The notes: generated from the sequence alone by a model not told the origin. 64,000 nt of DNA from Echinometra lucunter (GCA_029962745.1 CM057169.1:22708510-22772509); one strand, 5' to 3'. Shown: positions 34,457 through 47,714, counted from the first letter of the stretch. Translations and numbers: made by a program.

Positions 34457-37400
34457 TCTTATACAATCTCTGTGTAATTTCATTATGATATCCATACAGT
34501 TGCTCTTTAGCAGTGTTTTCTAATGCAACAATGTATGCACATTTTTCAATTATTTCCTGTATTGATTCTTTTCAAACCATTGTTCTCCATCGCACCTCAG
34601 CCCAGACTTCTTTGTGCTATTTTCAGATTGTTCTTTGTATGAATAGAAAACCCCAGCAGGGTTATGTATATTTCAACAGCTGCTGAGGGCAAACATTTCA
34701 ATCATGGATTCTTTTTCTTTTTAAAGCACAATATTATTTAATAAATTTTAAAAAGATTTCAGGCAGTTTAAGTTATTTTCCTAAAATCTGAGAATTAAAT
34801 TATTTATTATGGCTACACATTTTTGATTAATGATGCAGAGTAGCAATATTTATATGTTTTTGATAGATATATATCTTTTCAAGAAAGCTATAATACATGT
34901 AGCTTTTTGTGTGTTTTCAGAGATATATATCAGCTCAGACTCAACCACTGCGTAAACGCTCTATTTCTTATATTTGGTAGATATTAATCAGTTCAGAGAA
35001 AAGATGATGTTAATTGTAAATGACATTGAAGTATTGTCCATAAAGGAGGTTTGGGAGTCGGGGGGGGGGGGGGTTGAAAGAACACATGCCCATTATCCTA
35101 GGTTATAATTCGCCCATCTTTGGCCACTCTGTGAGTATCGATTTGTATTGCTCTCGACCTAGATCTATCGTAGAATCGCAAGTCAGCGATCAGTGATATG
35201 CACAATTTAACAAGTAGTTCAGCTGGATGTGGTAGACTGGAATAACTAGAGCTCTCATGAATACTGTCCCTTTGCCTCTTTTATTTTGATCTCAGATGAC
35301 AAAAACATAGCAAGAAAGCAAAGATTATTGTTTTGTGCCAGCCCTGTAGGACTGCTAATTCTCAATACATCTTGTCCATGTGAAGATTTTGATCGCACAA
35401 ATTCATAGAGGTCATTAAAAAAAACATTTTAAAGGTAAAACCACCAATGTATGAAACACAAAAATGCCTTCGATTATAATTGTTACCTCTTTCATTATTA
35501 AAGAAAAAATTTGGAATTAGGATCTGAAGTATCACATATTTTTCTTATTATTTTCTTCATATTTTAGCACCTTCAGTTGCAAAGATCTTAAATTTACAAA
35601 ATTAGATAGTTTAGTTTTTAAATCAAACTCTTCATGTATAATGAAAAAAAAATATTCAGCATTGTTCACTCATGAAATGTTCTACATAGGGGGATTATGT
35701 TAAGCTGTATATTTGAACAAATTATATTTGTAACTATTGGCTGTACACATGAAAAAAAATTGTTATGTAGAGTCATTTCATTATGATTATGTATTTTGTG
35801 TTGGTGAGATAGATATGAAATGGGATGGATTTTATGGAATTGTGACATAGATGAATACATGAATCTACAAGGAATTGATGCCTGTAAACATTCCAAAGAG
35901 GAAAGAGCAACAAAATCTAAATTAGCATTGAGAATTATGCCTGCATAAGTGTTGGAACCTGCAGGTGTTGCCATGCAAGCAGTAACAACTGATTCTCTTC
36001 ATCCTGTATGCATCCCACAATTTACCTCGTTCTGATGGATATTATTGCTATTGTGCCATCTTGTGGCAGGATTTGGAAGTAATGAGGTTTTTTCTTTGAT
36101 TTGAGTCTCTTCTCCATGGATAACTGAAAGCCTGAAAAGCATTTGTCCCTTTTAAAAAGATATTGCCATTTTGCGCCTGCTCTGTTTTTGCTGTGTTAGT
36201 AGCCTACAGATTTAAGGATTATGTCATATTAAGTCCTGATCTATTTTCTTGTGCTGCTGTTATGAAATATACATCTTTATTTCATGCAGGTATTTTCTGG
36301 TCACACATTGGCACAAGCATCATTAATGACTGATTAAAAAAGTGTCTAGGTAAGTTTTAACTTTGAAGTAGATTTTCTTTAGTGTGTGTGTGTGGGGGGG
36401 GGGGAGGAGCTTTTTTCATATATTTCAATAAAAGGTTGCCCTTATTTAGGAAAAAGGTTGTTACTGGGGAGAAATTATATTGTGTATCCATGTTAATTTT
36501 GAATCTGTGTCTGTTGATGGAATCTGTTGTAATTCTGTGTGGTACCAAATTTATCATCATTATACACCAATCAATCTCCATCTTAGATTCTAAAACTATG
36601 GTTTAAGAGTTGAACTGAGTTGAATTGAGTTGCATAGTATACAATTATTAAACCCATATTTGTCAATGAATGATTTTTTTCTAAATTACGAATGTATCAA
36701 ACTCTTTTTCAAGGATCAATTTTTAAATTTGACCGACTTCACAATGAATTATTTTTCTAAGCTACAAAATGTATCAGACTCTTTTGCGAGGATCATTTCT
36801 AATGTGGTTGACTTTTGTATAAAAACTGTGAATTAAAAAAGAATGATGATTCCATACATCAGTTTTTGTTCATTATCTTAGCTGCTGAATAGAAATTGAA
36901 GATATAATATCTTTAATAGTGATCAAGGTGTTCTTTCTCTGTTTGTGGTTTCTTAGATCTTCTTCAATGTTGAGTACTTTTTGTTTTGTTCTGAACTTCT
37001 GAGTCATAGGGCCTATGGGATACTTGTCTTAGGGAGAGTTTGTTTCATGAGATGTATTGACATATTGTCAATACATCTCCAACGGTCTGTGATGACATGA
37101 ATGTCTGGAAGGAAGCCCACAGCATCAGGCTAGTTTGCAATTTCAGACCTTGTTAGAACTATATGTTTGAAAGAATTTTTTGAAGTATAGTTGATCATGC
37201 ATAACTGTTAATGTTATTGTTTTATCTGATAATTATGATAATAAGAAGATATTACAGTTTCTCCTTTCTTATCTGGAGAGTGTGAAATTACTTTTAGGCA
37301 CATGACTGCATTGAAAGTAAGGCAGCATAATTTATACTACATTGGCTGTGAACCCACTGGGGCAGCTGGGCCAGTCGTTCTAGTTATTGAAAGTGAACTA

Positions 37401-38411
37401 TATCATCAGTTATCACCTTTGCCCATGAGGAAATTAACATGATCTCTTCTGAATTCCAGACATATCTGGGTCATCCTAGTACACCTTAGGTCAAAGGTCA
37501 GTCGTATACACCAAGCCCTTGGAATTCTGTGCTTACTGTTTGTTTTTAAAGTGACCAGAATAAGAGGAAGCAAGCATCTGATGGGCAGCTACACCCAATT
37601 TGAAGTCTGCAATTAATTGATCAATTTTTATTTCAAAATCAGTGCTGATTTAGATTTTGTGATTTGAATTTAATTCAAGAAGTTTGTACTTCTGACATTT
37701 ATGTGAAATAGAGATTGAAATATTAATTAGAAATTGTAACCCCTTGTTGTACTCTTGTAGGAAATTTTGATTATTTACTCGTTTATTTTTTATTTTTATT
37801 ATTGTTATTCATTTATTTATTTACTTTTTTTGGGAGGGGGTATTATTACACATACTGAGTACATGTACCTTCATGTTTAATTTCATGATACAGTAGGCCT
37901 ATGGGCATGTGGCATTTAGTTCCCTAATCATGATAGAATAAATTACAGCCATTTTCCAAGAAAAAAATTATAATGAAGTACATAGCAGACATGCAGAGAA
38001 TGATACGATATTAACCAAAGTGCACCGCATATATACAAGGTACTCTCTGGCAAATACATAATGATATTACGACCCTCGTAATGGCTCTAAATTATTCATT
38101 GTCTGTCTACGAGGGCTCTATGCTCCTCACGGGCTTTTCTTTTTGTCATGCGGCCTACACGAAGTATTGGCTTTCATTAATTTTGCAAGAAGAGCGTCTG
38201 AAATATTTTGCTAAGAGATGGCAGTATTTCTATGGACTGACAGGCAGTGGGCGTGTTTCCACAAGATATTAATGACGTCTTATTTTGACGATTCTGATTT
38301 AACATGGACTGCTGAGAGCCAGAAGGGCAGAAGTTCGTGTAAACTTTAAAAGTGAGTGGGTGTTAGGTGACATTAAAGTTTTTGAAGTACCCATAGGTAT
38401 TCCTTCTCCCC
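34457..38411. other. Long unique-looking non-coding stretch
   Basis: G runs near 35060 and 36391, and the 78-bp duplication at 36664. 38000-38340 has balanced composition (ACGACCCTCGTAATGG and similar) and could be a conserved block. No exon seen. Confidence 0.4.
36664..36819 (+). repeat. Diverged 78-bp tandem duplication in an open frame
   Basis: CAATGAATGATTTT at 36664 and CAATGAATTATTTT at 36742 begin two alignable units; a 68-codon plus frame stays open through both. Not recognised as protein. Confidence 0.5.
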
Positions 38412-38770
38412 ATGCTTCTCCTCCTCCTCCTCCTTATTATTATCCTCATTGGCATCTTCATTAGTATCATCATCATCCTCATCACCACCATCCTCAGCAT
38501 CATCATCATCCTCAGCAGCATCATCATCATCAACGTCATCATTATCATCATCATCATCATCAACATCATCATCATCAACATCAACATCTTCACCATCAAA
38601 GTTATCATCCTCATCAGCAGAATCAACATCATCTTCACCATCAAAGTTATCATCCTCATCAGCAGAATCAACATCATCTTCATCATCAAAGTTATCATCC
38701 TCATCAGCAGCATCAGCAGCAGCAGCAGCATCATCATCACCATCATCACCATCTTCATCCTCATAAACAT
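38412..38770 (-). repeat. (ATC)n array with 45-bp higher-order repeat; open acidic frame on minus
   Basis: Triplet array of ATC, CTC and AGC words. A 45-bp unit starting TCAAAGTTATCATCC recurs at 38596, 38641 and 38686. On minus one frame is open from about 38845 to a TAA near 38350 (about 165 codons, no ATG) and reads Asp/Glu-rich sequence with repeats of DEDDNFDGEDDVDSA. It may be only a microsatellite or an acidic repeat exon; no strong splice sites. Confidence 0.7.
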
Positions 38771-39424
38771 CTTCCTCATCATCATCATGTACTTTTGATT
38801 GTGTGCAGACAACACTTAGCTCATGAAATGCTGTTGTAGTCCATCACATAGGTAATGGACTAACAGTTATGCAGAAATTAAAAAAAAACTTCACAAATTC
38901 TTGCTTTATTCTATTCGCTTAGAGCTAGAAGGTAGTAAAGGGAGGTGTTTTCTGTTTTTGTGTGGTATATTGTCTTTCTGTTTGCATCTTGATTATTATG
39001 CTATCATAGTCCTCGCTTATTGTTTTGCATTAGCATGTAAAGTACCCTTTTGACATCTACCTGAAGCTTTTGAGATTTACATTATCATACCCTCCATTAT
39101 TACATGATTACCTTTAACCCCTTCCCAACTGAAATAAGATGGCCCCTCTGTATTAAGTCTATAGGAATTGTAGAATTCAGTCGTCAACGGGTTAACACTG
39201 GTAAGATCCTTTTACTTGCTCACAGGCCTCCAATTGACCTTCATGCCATTAGTTTGTCATTGCAGTACATCGTCCACCCATTATATTCATCTGCATCTTT
39301 CTCCAGCCATCGAGGAATCATCATCACCATGGCAACAACATGATTTACAATGCATAAAACATACTACAGAGAGCTCACTGGGATGACATAGATTCTGAAT
39401 TATCAAACACTATCTTCTTGTAGT

Positions 39425-39667
39425 AAGGCTTGGTCACATATGAATTGGCAAACCCTGCATGTAAATGAATTTTATATTGGTAGTGGTGGGGGGGGGGGAA
39501 ACATGCCCAATCAAAAAGTGTTTTGTTTTATCCAACTGGCCGCTGAAAGGTGTTGAAAATTCAAATTCTTTAAAAATTATCCAAAAAAAAAAAAAAACAC
39601 ATGATGTTTGTCTGCACAACTTACAGCGAAACTCTTTTATTGTTGTATAAGAAATTGAAGGTTTTTA

Positions 39668-39709
<42 letters not shown>

Positions 39710-39738
39710 GTTACTTCACTGGATATCTAAATGAGCTT
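39425..39738. mobile_element. MITE family B (AAGGCTTG ends), copy 1
   Basis: The left end AAGGCTTGGTCACATATG with GGCAAACCCTGCA, and the right end TCACTGGATATCTAAATGAGC, match copies at 53590-53913 and 63255-63788. Interior contains A15 and the G40 run. Confidence 0.65.
39669..39708 (+). repeat. Poly-G run, 40 nt
   Basis: Forty consecutive G inside MITE B copy 1, at the position of shorter homopolymers in related copies. Confidence 0.95.
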
Positions 39739-41818
39739 GTAAGATATCTTGCTGTAATACCAGTGTGTATCAATCACCAAATAACATTTTGGTGTAAATC
39801 ATATAACTTCAATGTCACTATGTTATGTTAAAAAAATGAGATTCAAATTATTACTTCTTTAAAGATATATTGCAAGTTTAAATATACTCTAAATTAGTAT
39901 TCAAGCAACAAGTGAGTGGACTAGTCAACGTATGGTTCCCGCAAGCATGAATTGGGTCATTTATGGAATCGACCCGCTGTTTGATTCCATGCGTAGTGGT
40001 CTTATGTCATCCTTAAATTTCTTCAGAAATCTTTAGTAACCATTAGCCCATTGAATGCTGGGTAAAGTTTTTTTTGGGCGTATTTCATACATACATGTAC
40101 TAGTTGTACATTTTTTAAAATATGATTAGTGCACTTTTAAGCCCTTCAGAATTGCAAGTTACATTGTATGGAAGAAATGATAAATGAAAATACTTTATCT
40201 ATTTTATTTTACTATTTCCTTCAGCAAATCAAAAAGCATAAAAAGAACATTAAAAAGATGATGAAATAATACAGTATAAGAATGCTGAAAATAACAAAAT
40301 TTGATCCTCTTAGTATGCGAAGAAATACGAAAGAAATAAAAGAAACGAAATTAAATCAAGCAACAAATTTTTAAGAAGAGCTTAAAATGAAAAGGAGAAC
40401 TGACAGAAAAATTGTTGATCAACAGTGATGATCATTTCAATCCAGTCACTATAAATTGAATTTTTAGATCATGGGAATGATAATGTGATTGTGATAATGG
40501 AGTGGATTCTCACTTTTCATGTGTAATGGCTAGTAATACATTTTTTTGTTGTTGAAGACAATACTCTACAACTTGACCCAACCTATATGCTATCGGTAGC
40601 TAACATCAAACATGATGCATGTGGGATGAGCATGTATGCAGCATTAAAAAAGTACTTTAGATTCCTGAGGATTTCTGAAAATGGGTCAGCATGAAAAAAA
40701 ATAGTGACTTCTCCATTGCCAGACAATAACATACAAGACAACTTTTGAATTTTATCCTCACTGTCATCTCCCCCTGTATTTGCATAGAGAAACAGCCGAA
40801 GTAAAACGTTTGGCATTCTTGTCAGTCCGGCATCTTCTGCCATCCTTCGTCATTTTTGTCCCCGGGGCATGATGGGAGGAAAATATAGAAATACCTCCAA
40901 CTGTAGAGGGCATCTTATCTGTCATTTGTGGAGCAATTATTCGACAGTTGCCACCCGTAGATCCTGTAGGATCAGCGTTGTCTGGGGATGTGGTATAGGA
41001 GGGAGATTGAGAATGGAGATAGCAAGTACAGAGCTCACCACATCTGCACTTGTCTCTTATCATTCTTGGCATATTTTTGTGAAAATTTGGCAGCTATCTG
41101 TAGTCAGGTGCCTGTTTACATTGCTGATATGAAAGGGGCTATGTTTTAGCCCTTGATGGAAAATTTTCTTCTTTTTGTAATTTCCCCTTTTGATAATGGC
41201 CTCTTTTGTCTTTATATACCAAATTATCTTTGTTTACCTGTTGAATACTTTGCCCGAGATAACTTGAGCTGGGGTCTATGGAAAATGTGCATTATACTAT
41301 GGTTCAAATCATGCTCAGTGGGTTCATTGAGATGAGGCTAACTTCTCTACTAATAGCAGGCTAATGAGAACTGGCCTATAGCATGAAGGGCATAATTGTC
41401 CCTGAAATGTTTATTTATAGTAGGATAATGAGCACCAATACCACTTCCTCCAAAGTCTACCCTTGAATCTACCTTTTGCATTATGTTGGGCAGGCAGTGG
41501 GGTTAATTAGGAATTAAAGAGTTACTCAAGAAAAATTGTTTTCTTTTCTCAAGTACCCATTCCTAATTTCTAGAAAATGAGTACCCCTGTTAAACACACC
41601 CATAGACGTATTATAGGGGCCATATAGCTCCTGTAGCCAATGGGTTAATATTCAGAGTGGAAACTGTATCTGCTCAGAAACCGAGACATGGTCACATTAA
41701 AAACTGCCATGGCTGAAGACGATCAGATTCATACGGTTGACCTTTTGGACATTGCACTACTTCCCTTTATTCTGATTTATGTTTGTAGTGCAATCTCAGC
41801 TGCTGTGGTAGTGCTCCT
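39739..41818. other. Non-coding, nothing recognised
   Basis: A minus frame at 40764-41072 (102 codons) has no recognisable domain. Confidence 0.4.
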
Positions 41819-42386
41819 TTAAAGGGAAAGTTCACCCCAGAAGTTTCACTGTTTCAATAAAAGGAGATGAATTTGAACAGCATTTAAAAAAAGAAATGAG
41901 CAAAATCGGTCAGAGAATAAGAAAATTACACTCATTTACATTTTCTAGTAAATTACTCTTGGCTCTACAAATTGACAACACTGATGACATCATATGCGAG
42001 CAGGTCTCCATTCACTTTGTACATGAAATTTCACATTTTCTCAATTTTCTTGGAAGTTACACATTTTCTCACCCCATAGTCAAAGTATGTTAGGTAAAAA
42101 GCAATTCTCCTGAACATACATTGACTATGGGGGCTAGAAAATGTGTAACTTCCAAGAAAATTGAGAAAATGTAAAATTTCATGTACAAAGTGAATGGAGA
42201 CCTGCTCGCATATGATGTCATCAGTGTTGCCAATTGGCAGAGCCGAGAGTAGTTTACTAGAAAATGTAAATGAGTGTAATTTTCTTATTCTTTGACCAAT
42301 TTTGCTCATTTCTTTCTTGATTTGCTGTTCAAATTCATCTCCTTTTATTGAAACAGTGAAATTTCTAGGGTGGACTTACCCTTTAA
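41819..42386. mobile_element. Fold-back element 2 (568 bp, near-perfect arms)
   Basis: Ends are TTAAAGGGAAAGTTCACC and GGTGGACTTACCCTTTAA; the arms of about 265 bp are highly similar inverted copies around a centre near 42100. Because of this both strands contain nearly the same 60-codon frame beginning MSKIGQRIRKLHSFTF, which is a mirror artefact. Near-identity of arms suggests a recent origin. Confidence 0.9.
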
Positions 42387-42984
42387 GATAAACAAACTGC
42401 CTATCAGTGCCACTTTAACCCATCACAAGGGTAAACAATGTCAGAATTAATATGACAGTACCCTGTATCTCTGCCTCCTACCCGTTGCTCATACCACTGC
42501 TTATACCTGGGCATTCTAAAATAAAAAAAAGTACACATGTACCCCCATCATCTATCAGCATGTTTTTATTTCAATATTATGATGAAGCACTGCCAGGCTA
42601 GTCTTTCCTTTCTGACCCATTGGGTCCCAATGAGGTACTGATTTTCTTCAGTTTGTTTCTGTTCCCTTGAAGGAGTATTGTAGTTAAGGTATAGTGAAAT
42701 GGAATGGTGTATAGAGACTGCTTCCGGAATGCAAAGTCTACTGATGACTGTGCATTTTTGCATTCTTTATGCATCTTTTCGCACCTTTTCGCACCACATC
42801 GTTTTACTATGCTAACTTTTCCTCATGATTCTGATAATTTTTTTTTTACAGTGGTTGTCATCACAACAATATTTATTTTTTTTTCTTTTTCTTCCTCCTT
42901 TGAATACACTTAAACTGACATTTTTTTAGGAAGACTGATTGACAACCCAATTTTTATATTCCGTGATTGGGCCATTTGCTTTGT

Positions 42985-43215
42985 AGAGGTATCCTTGTTC
43001 TGTATTGGATATGTTACTGGACTGTAGATCACAAGGTTGGCGGTTCGAATCCCACCATGGCCCCATCGTCTTTTGGCAGGAAATCTACAATTGCCACTTT
43101 CGACCCAGGTGTAGTAAATGGGTACCCAGCAGGATAAATTTCCTTGAAATGCTAGAGTGCCTAACTGGCAGCCATGCTAAAGCCGGGGTAATAACAAGAC
43201 CAGAACTTAAGTTTA
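42985..43215 (+). mobile_element. tRNA-derived SINE
   Basis: A perfect Pol III B box GGTTCGAATCC lies at 43042-43052, preceded by a tRNA-like head with a weak A box. The body GGGTACCCAGCAGGA, AAATGCTAGAG and AAAGCCGGGGTAATAACA is shared with 60430-60866. Confidence 0.75.
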
Positions 43216-43414
43216 TCTTTTCATAGATGCAGTATTACACCTGACAATGGTAATGAGTAAAGAAAAACAAATGAAAGTTATGGCCTTACATGTCTTATAA
43301 ACTTATGACATATCATATCAATGTATTAGCAATGTATTTTTATGCTACCTATGTATTGAATGTAAATTAAACAATTTCAGCTTTTTACTGCATTAGTTTT
43401 ATGAGTTTATGACA

Positions 43415-43770
43415 CAGGGCTCTACAAAAATTTGTCTTCCTGCTTGCCCACTGGGCAAGTTTCTTTGAAAATTGTTTGCCCAAAACATATCTTGCTTGCC
43501 CGAAAACATATCTCACTGCTCTGCTAATTTCCAAAAATTGCGAAAATTCACGACAGTTTGAAATAAATTTTGCAACATTGATATTAATTAGCCACTGCTA
43601 AAGATGTACTTGCACTATAAGCATTATATTAACTGATTTTTTAATTTGTTCTCATGATAGCTTTGATTTAATTTACTTGCCCTTTCAGGCAACTGACTTC
43701 AAAATTCACTTGCCCTTTCATTATTTTTACTTGCTCTGGGGAAGCGGGCAACTGGGTTTGTAGAGCTCTG
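43415..43770. mobile_element. MITE with CAGGGCTCTACAAA ends (hAT-like)
   Basis: CAGGGCTCTACAAA at the left and TTTGTAGAGCTCTG at the right; internal CTTGCCC/GGGCAAG words. The flanks show no clean 8-bp duplication. It ends 17 bp before the next MITE. Confidence 0.75.
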
Positions 43771-43787
43771 TGACAAATGAGTACAAT

Positions 43788-44203
43788 TTAACCCATTCAT
43801 GACAGAGGTCCACATTTTGTGGTTTGGCCTAATATCTTTTGATGCAAAGTCCTAAAAATCATACCAAATACATGAGCAGAAAGAGCAAAAAAATCTACAC
43901 AGACTGTGCCCATTTTGGTTACGTCAATATTCGTTGTTTGATGCTGAAATTTTTTTAAAGGAGAATAAGCATTAAAATCCTTAAATTGGCAATGTGATAG
44001 AAGGTTTAAAATCACAGTTTTCCCCTGCAAATTGGCAACTTTTTGACTTCTCATCATAATTTCTGTCAATTTATATTCATTTCAGATACACGTCGTTTTA
44101 TAAGAAAAATGTAGCAATGAAATAAGAATGTTGGTGTTGCCAATTTGAAGAATAAAAGCTGATCAAATTAGGCTTTAAATAATTCCTGTCGTGAATGGGT
44201 TAA
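43788..44203. mobile_element. piggyBac-like MITE, copy 1
   Basis: Flanked by TTAA on both sides, with inverted ends CCCATTCATGACAG and CTGTCGTGAATGGG (inexact beyond). TTAA duplication with CCC-starting ends is the piggyBac pattern. Copies: 60014-60429 (opposite orientation) and 63787 to the window end. Confidence 0.85.
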
Positions 44204-47200
44204 TGATGCAATGCAGTTATCTGTCTTTTAGGTACCTTGTATCATTTTGACAATATCAGTATTAAAAATTAAACAGTTTATTATAATTCTGCCTAGAGAT
44301 GATTTGTTTGAATATTATAATTGTTTGGTATAAAGAGAAAATTGTTTTTTAAAGGAATAACAAGAATTCTGCATAGGTAGTGGAAAGATTAACTTTTGAA
44401 TTATGGCTATTATCATAACTAAGAAGTGATTTTTAAGGAATTCCTTATCATTGTGATCTCTCATTCAATCTTGCTTCTTATTAATTTCTCATTTTTGGTA
44501 TGAGATATAAAAGTTTATTTTCAGAAGTCTAACAGTACCTTTAAAACATTTCAAACCAGAGACTGATAACAAAGACTACACAACCACCTTGTTTTAGCTC
44601 GCTTTTCTCCTTATGCAATAGAAAATTTAGCAAGAGCGCCAGCGTTTAATTTCATTATATTGTCTATGCTTGTTTATCGCGTTATCACCCTATAAGCATT
44701 CCCCCCAAAAAAATGACTCGCCGACAGCTCTGGTCCTGGCATGTGTTTTTCTAATGATTGCTTTTACACCGCTGTGGTAATTTGGTCTGACGTGATGCAT
44801 GCGTTCACGGCAATCCGGGTTGTGAATTTCCCATGTCGCTCGTTGGGTTGTTTCATTTTGTGTCGCTTACGCAGACACGCATCGTCCCGACCCACCTAAC
44901 AGCTCTTGTTGCTGTTCATTTTTGTCGCTTTGTGGTTTATACCCTGCCTTGCGAGACATGCATAGCATTCGTGCAGTGGGATTGGGGCATGTACTCATTA
45001 CATTAATATCTTGTTGAACAGATAATGCACAATTTTGGGGATTTCCCTTGTAGTCCTGTTGTAAATGTTTTTCTTGCCTTTTTTGCTTCACATTTTGTAG
45101 CTTTTTTTCTACTGATTTTCTCATTTTTCTCATATTTCCAACTACAAAGAGACTTGTTTCCTAGATTTTTTAGTCTTTTTGCTAGTTGGAAATAAAGCAC
45201 AAAGCTCTTTTTTTCTTTATCGACTGCCCCAACATAAACTAGAATCAAGTTTTAAGTGTAATTCCAAATTATACATTAAAATGTGTGCCTCCTGATCATT
45301 ATTTCCTGAAAAAAGATTGCATTAATTATAATATCCTGTTGTACTTCCAAAGTAATTTTACCTTAATTTTAGCTTTACCTTCCCTTGGCCGGCCTTATGT
45401 TATTGTTGTTGTTGGTGTTTAGGTGGCGCTCTTCATACTCGCTCAATCATAGGAGATTATTTGCACCAACCTGTGCCAAACTGCCAGACTTATGAAAAAA
45501 AAAATTAGTCATTAATTTTTCAGTTACTTTTGAAAGAAAATAATGAATTCTTTTCCTTTAAGAACACAGTAGGACATGAAGCCTCTGTACAAGCTGCACT
45601 TCTTATGGTAATCTCAGGTGTTAAACCATGCTCTATCTTGTAGATTACAGCCATTCAAATGGTCTGTATGCTTGCCAGGATGTCCTCTCAATTTCAGAAA
45701 TCAAATAAAGCCGTGTTTGACTAGTCTAAAGTTGCCACTAAGTCTGTGATCTTCTGCTGCTTGATGCAATTTCATTTTCTGCACCACATTTTGCTCTATT
45801 TTCCAAGAGGTTGGAGTTCTACAGTCATCTCATTTTATCTTTTTTTCTTTTTTTCTTCTTCTTCGGTGGAGAGATAAGCAAGAAAGAGATGAATGCCTGT
45901 GACGTGACCGTCTGGGAGATATCCAAAGTTTAATTAAAACAACCAAGCTTTTGTGAAAAAGAAAAACAGCTACCCAAAATCGGAGCAAGCTATTTTATAT
46001 TCCTGCCCACGCACAAGCTAAGACATGTTATTTCCTTGCAAGCCATGCAGTATGACAATCAAGTTAGCTATGGGTTAATTAATTAAACTTCACTAGAATG
46101 GTTAAATTGTAGAAAATCCCATAAAATTGATCGTTGATATATAATGAGCAAGATATCAAATGGAAACCTTGTTTGAATTTCATACAAAATTGGTGTTACT
46201 TTAAAAATGTAAAAAAAATGGCCTTTATTATTTTTTAGCAATCAAACTGTCAATATTACTAGCTCCAGGAGATGAATTCAAGCAGCAGTTTCATAATTTA
46301 ATAAAATCAACAAAATTGATTGCTTTCATCAATAGTGACAGAAATTAGTGTTCTCTTAGGAAAATGAGAAATATCTGTAATGGTAATTTTTTTTGCGCAT
46401 GTGGATAAAATCTTCACTTGTAGTATTCGGTTCCTTTTTCACTGTAGACATCACAAAAACGGGCTTAATTTAGTTGAGTATCTCGAAGGGTTTTTTCACC
46501 AGAGCATATCCTTTACGTCTGCATTCCCTCCAGGAGTGAAATCTTCCTCTTTCTCTGATGAAACCTATGAACCCCAAATAACCTCTTACTCCCAGAGAGG
46601 ATGCAGGTTGCCATAGCAACGGCTTAGCGGCAATCTTTTAGCGAGTTGTCTGTGAAGTATAGATGACATTTCAAAGTAATTTCCACTATTCCCTTTTTTC
46701 CTATCTCCCATCTCCTGGCTTTGTACCGGTCCATCTCCTCTTTCTCAGGACTGTCTTCCTTCCCTTTTCCCCAATACAGTCTAAAGTAAGATTTTCCCTT
46801 AAATGTAGATGTAATGTCCTATTTTAGTATATTTCTTGTTTTTGTGTCAATCTTGTCTTTCCTTTTAGTTAAGTATCTGATTTCCACTTGAATTAAACCA
46901 AACAGTGATCTTCATTGTCAGTTTGAGTTTAAATATTATTTTACAGGCAGATTCATTGCATAAATTATGAAAGATAAAACAATAATTATTCAAAAAAAAA
47001 TTCTTTCAGTGATATAAAAGTATATTGATAAACCATGAAAGTTTTAACAAGAGGCAAAATAATATGCAGATATATAATACAAAAATTGGCAAGTATAATA
47101 GCAGTAATATATGGAATAATCTAGTAAAAAGTTTGCTCTTGGCTTGTAATTTGTAGATTACATTAAAAATGAATGATGATATTCAATTGAAAAAAAAATC

Positions 47201-47392
47201 TGAGCTGACATTTATTCCTTCAGCATGTAATCTTAGTTTCTGTTTTGTCAAAGATGAAGGGATAATGTTATTGATACTTGGGTTCAGGGTTGTTTGGTCT
47301 GCAAAATAGTGGTATTATGTGACATGTTGCCAGCTGAATAAAACACCTTTACCAAGAAACAAAAGTGAGAAATTTGTTGACTCAAAGATTTA
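44204..47392. other. Non-coding except for the X-box
   Basis: 44590-44960 is richer in CpG than its surroundings and 45880-46090 has TAATTAATTAAAC-type words; both could be regulatory. No exon. Confidence 0.35.
46607..46620. promoter_or_regulatory. RFX X-box palindrome
   Basis: GTTGCCATAGCAAC is a full match to GTNRCC-N2-RGYAAC. It lies outside any repeat recognised in the window. Confidence 0.45.
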
Positions 47393-47714
47393 GGCCTGTA
47401 TTCACAAAGGTGTACCAAGTTGAACCATGGTTTAAATCAGTGGTCTAATTATGGATAACCAAATGTAACACAAATCTCTAATAGCAGATGTTCGTTTTAT
47501 CAGCATTTTTGGTACTCAAACTATTAAAAATTGCCTGGGAATGATAAGTGCAATAGCTTTCTTGATCAGTAAAAGCATGAGACCAGAAGTCTAGTAAACA
47601 TAATGACCATAACAGCATAGACAGCGTAGACAGAGTTGTCATGTTGGACTACCCATAATTAAGCCACATATTTAAACCATGGTTTAACTTAGTACACCTT
47701 TGTGAATACAGGCC
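47393..47714. mobile_element. PIF/Harbinger-like MITE
   Basis: Long inverted ends GGCCTGTATTCACAAAGGTG / CACCTTTGTGAATACAGGCC, plus TTTAAACCATGG blocks. Flanked by TTA on both sides (47390-47392, 47715-47717), fitting the 3-bp TWA duplication of Harbinger elements. Confidence 0.85.

Noticed and set aside
40764..41072. 102-codon minus frame rich in Ser, Thr and Lys
   Set aside because: No family match, no plausible splice sites, and an overlapping plus frame of similar length.
41896..42309. Similar 65- and 92-codon frames on opposite strands
   Set aside because: They are the same sequence read from the two arms of a fold-back element, not a gene pair.
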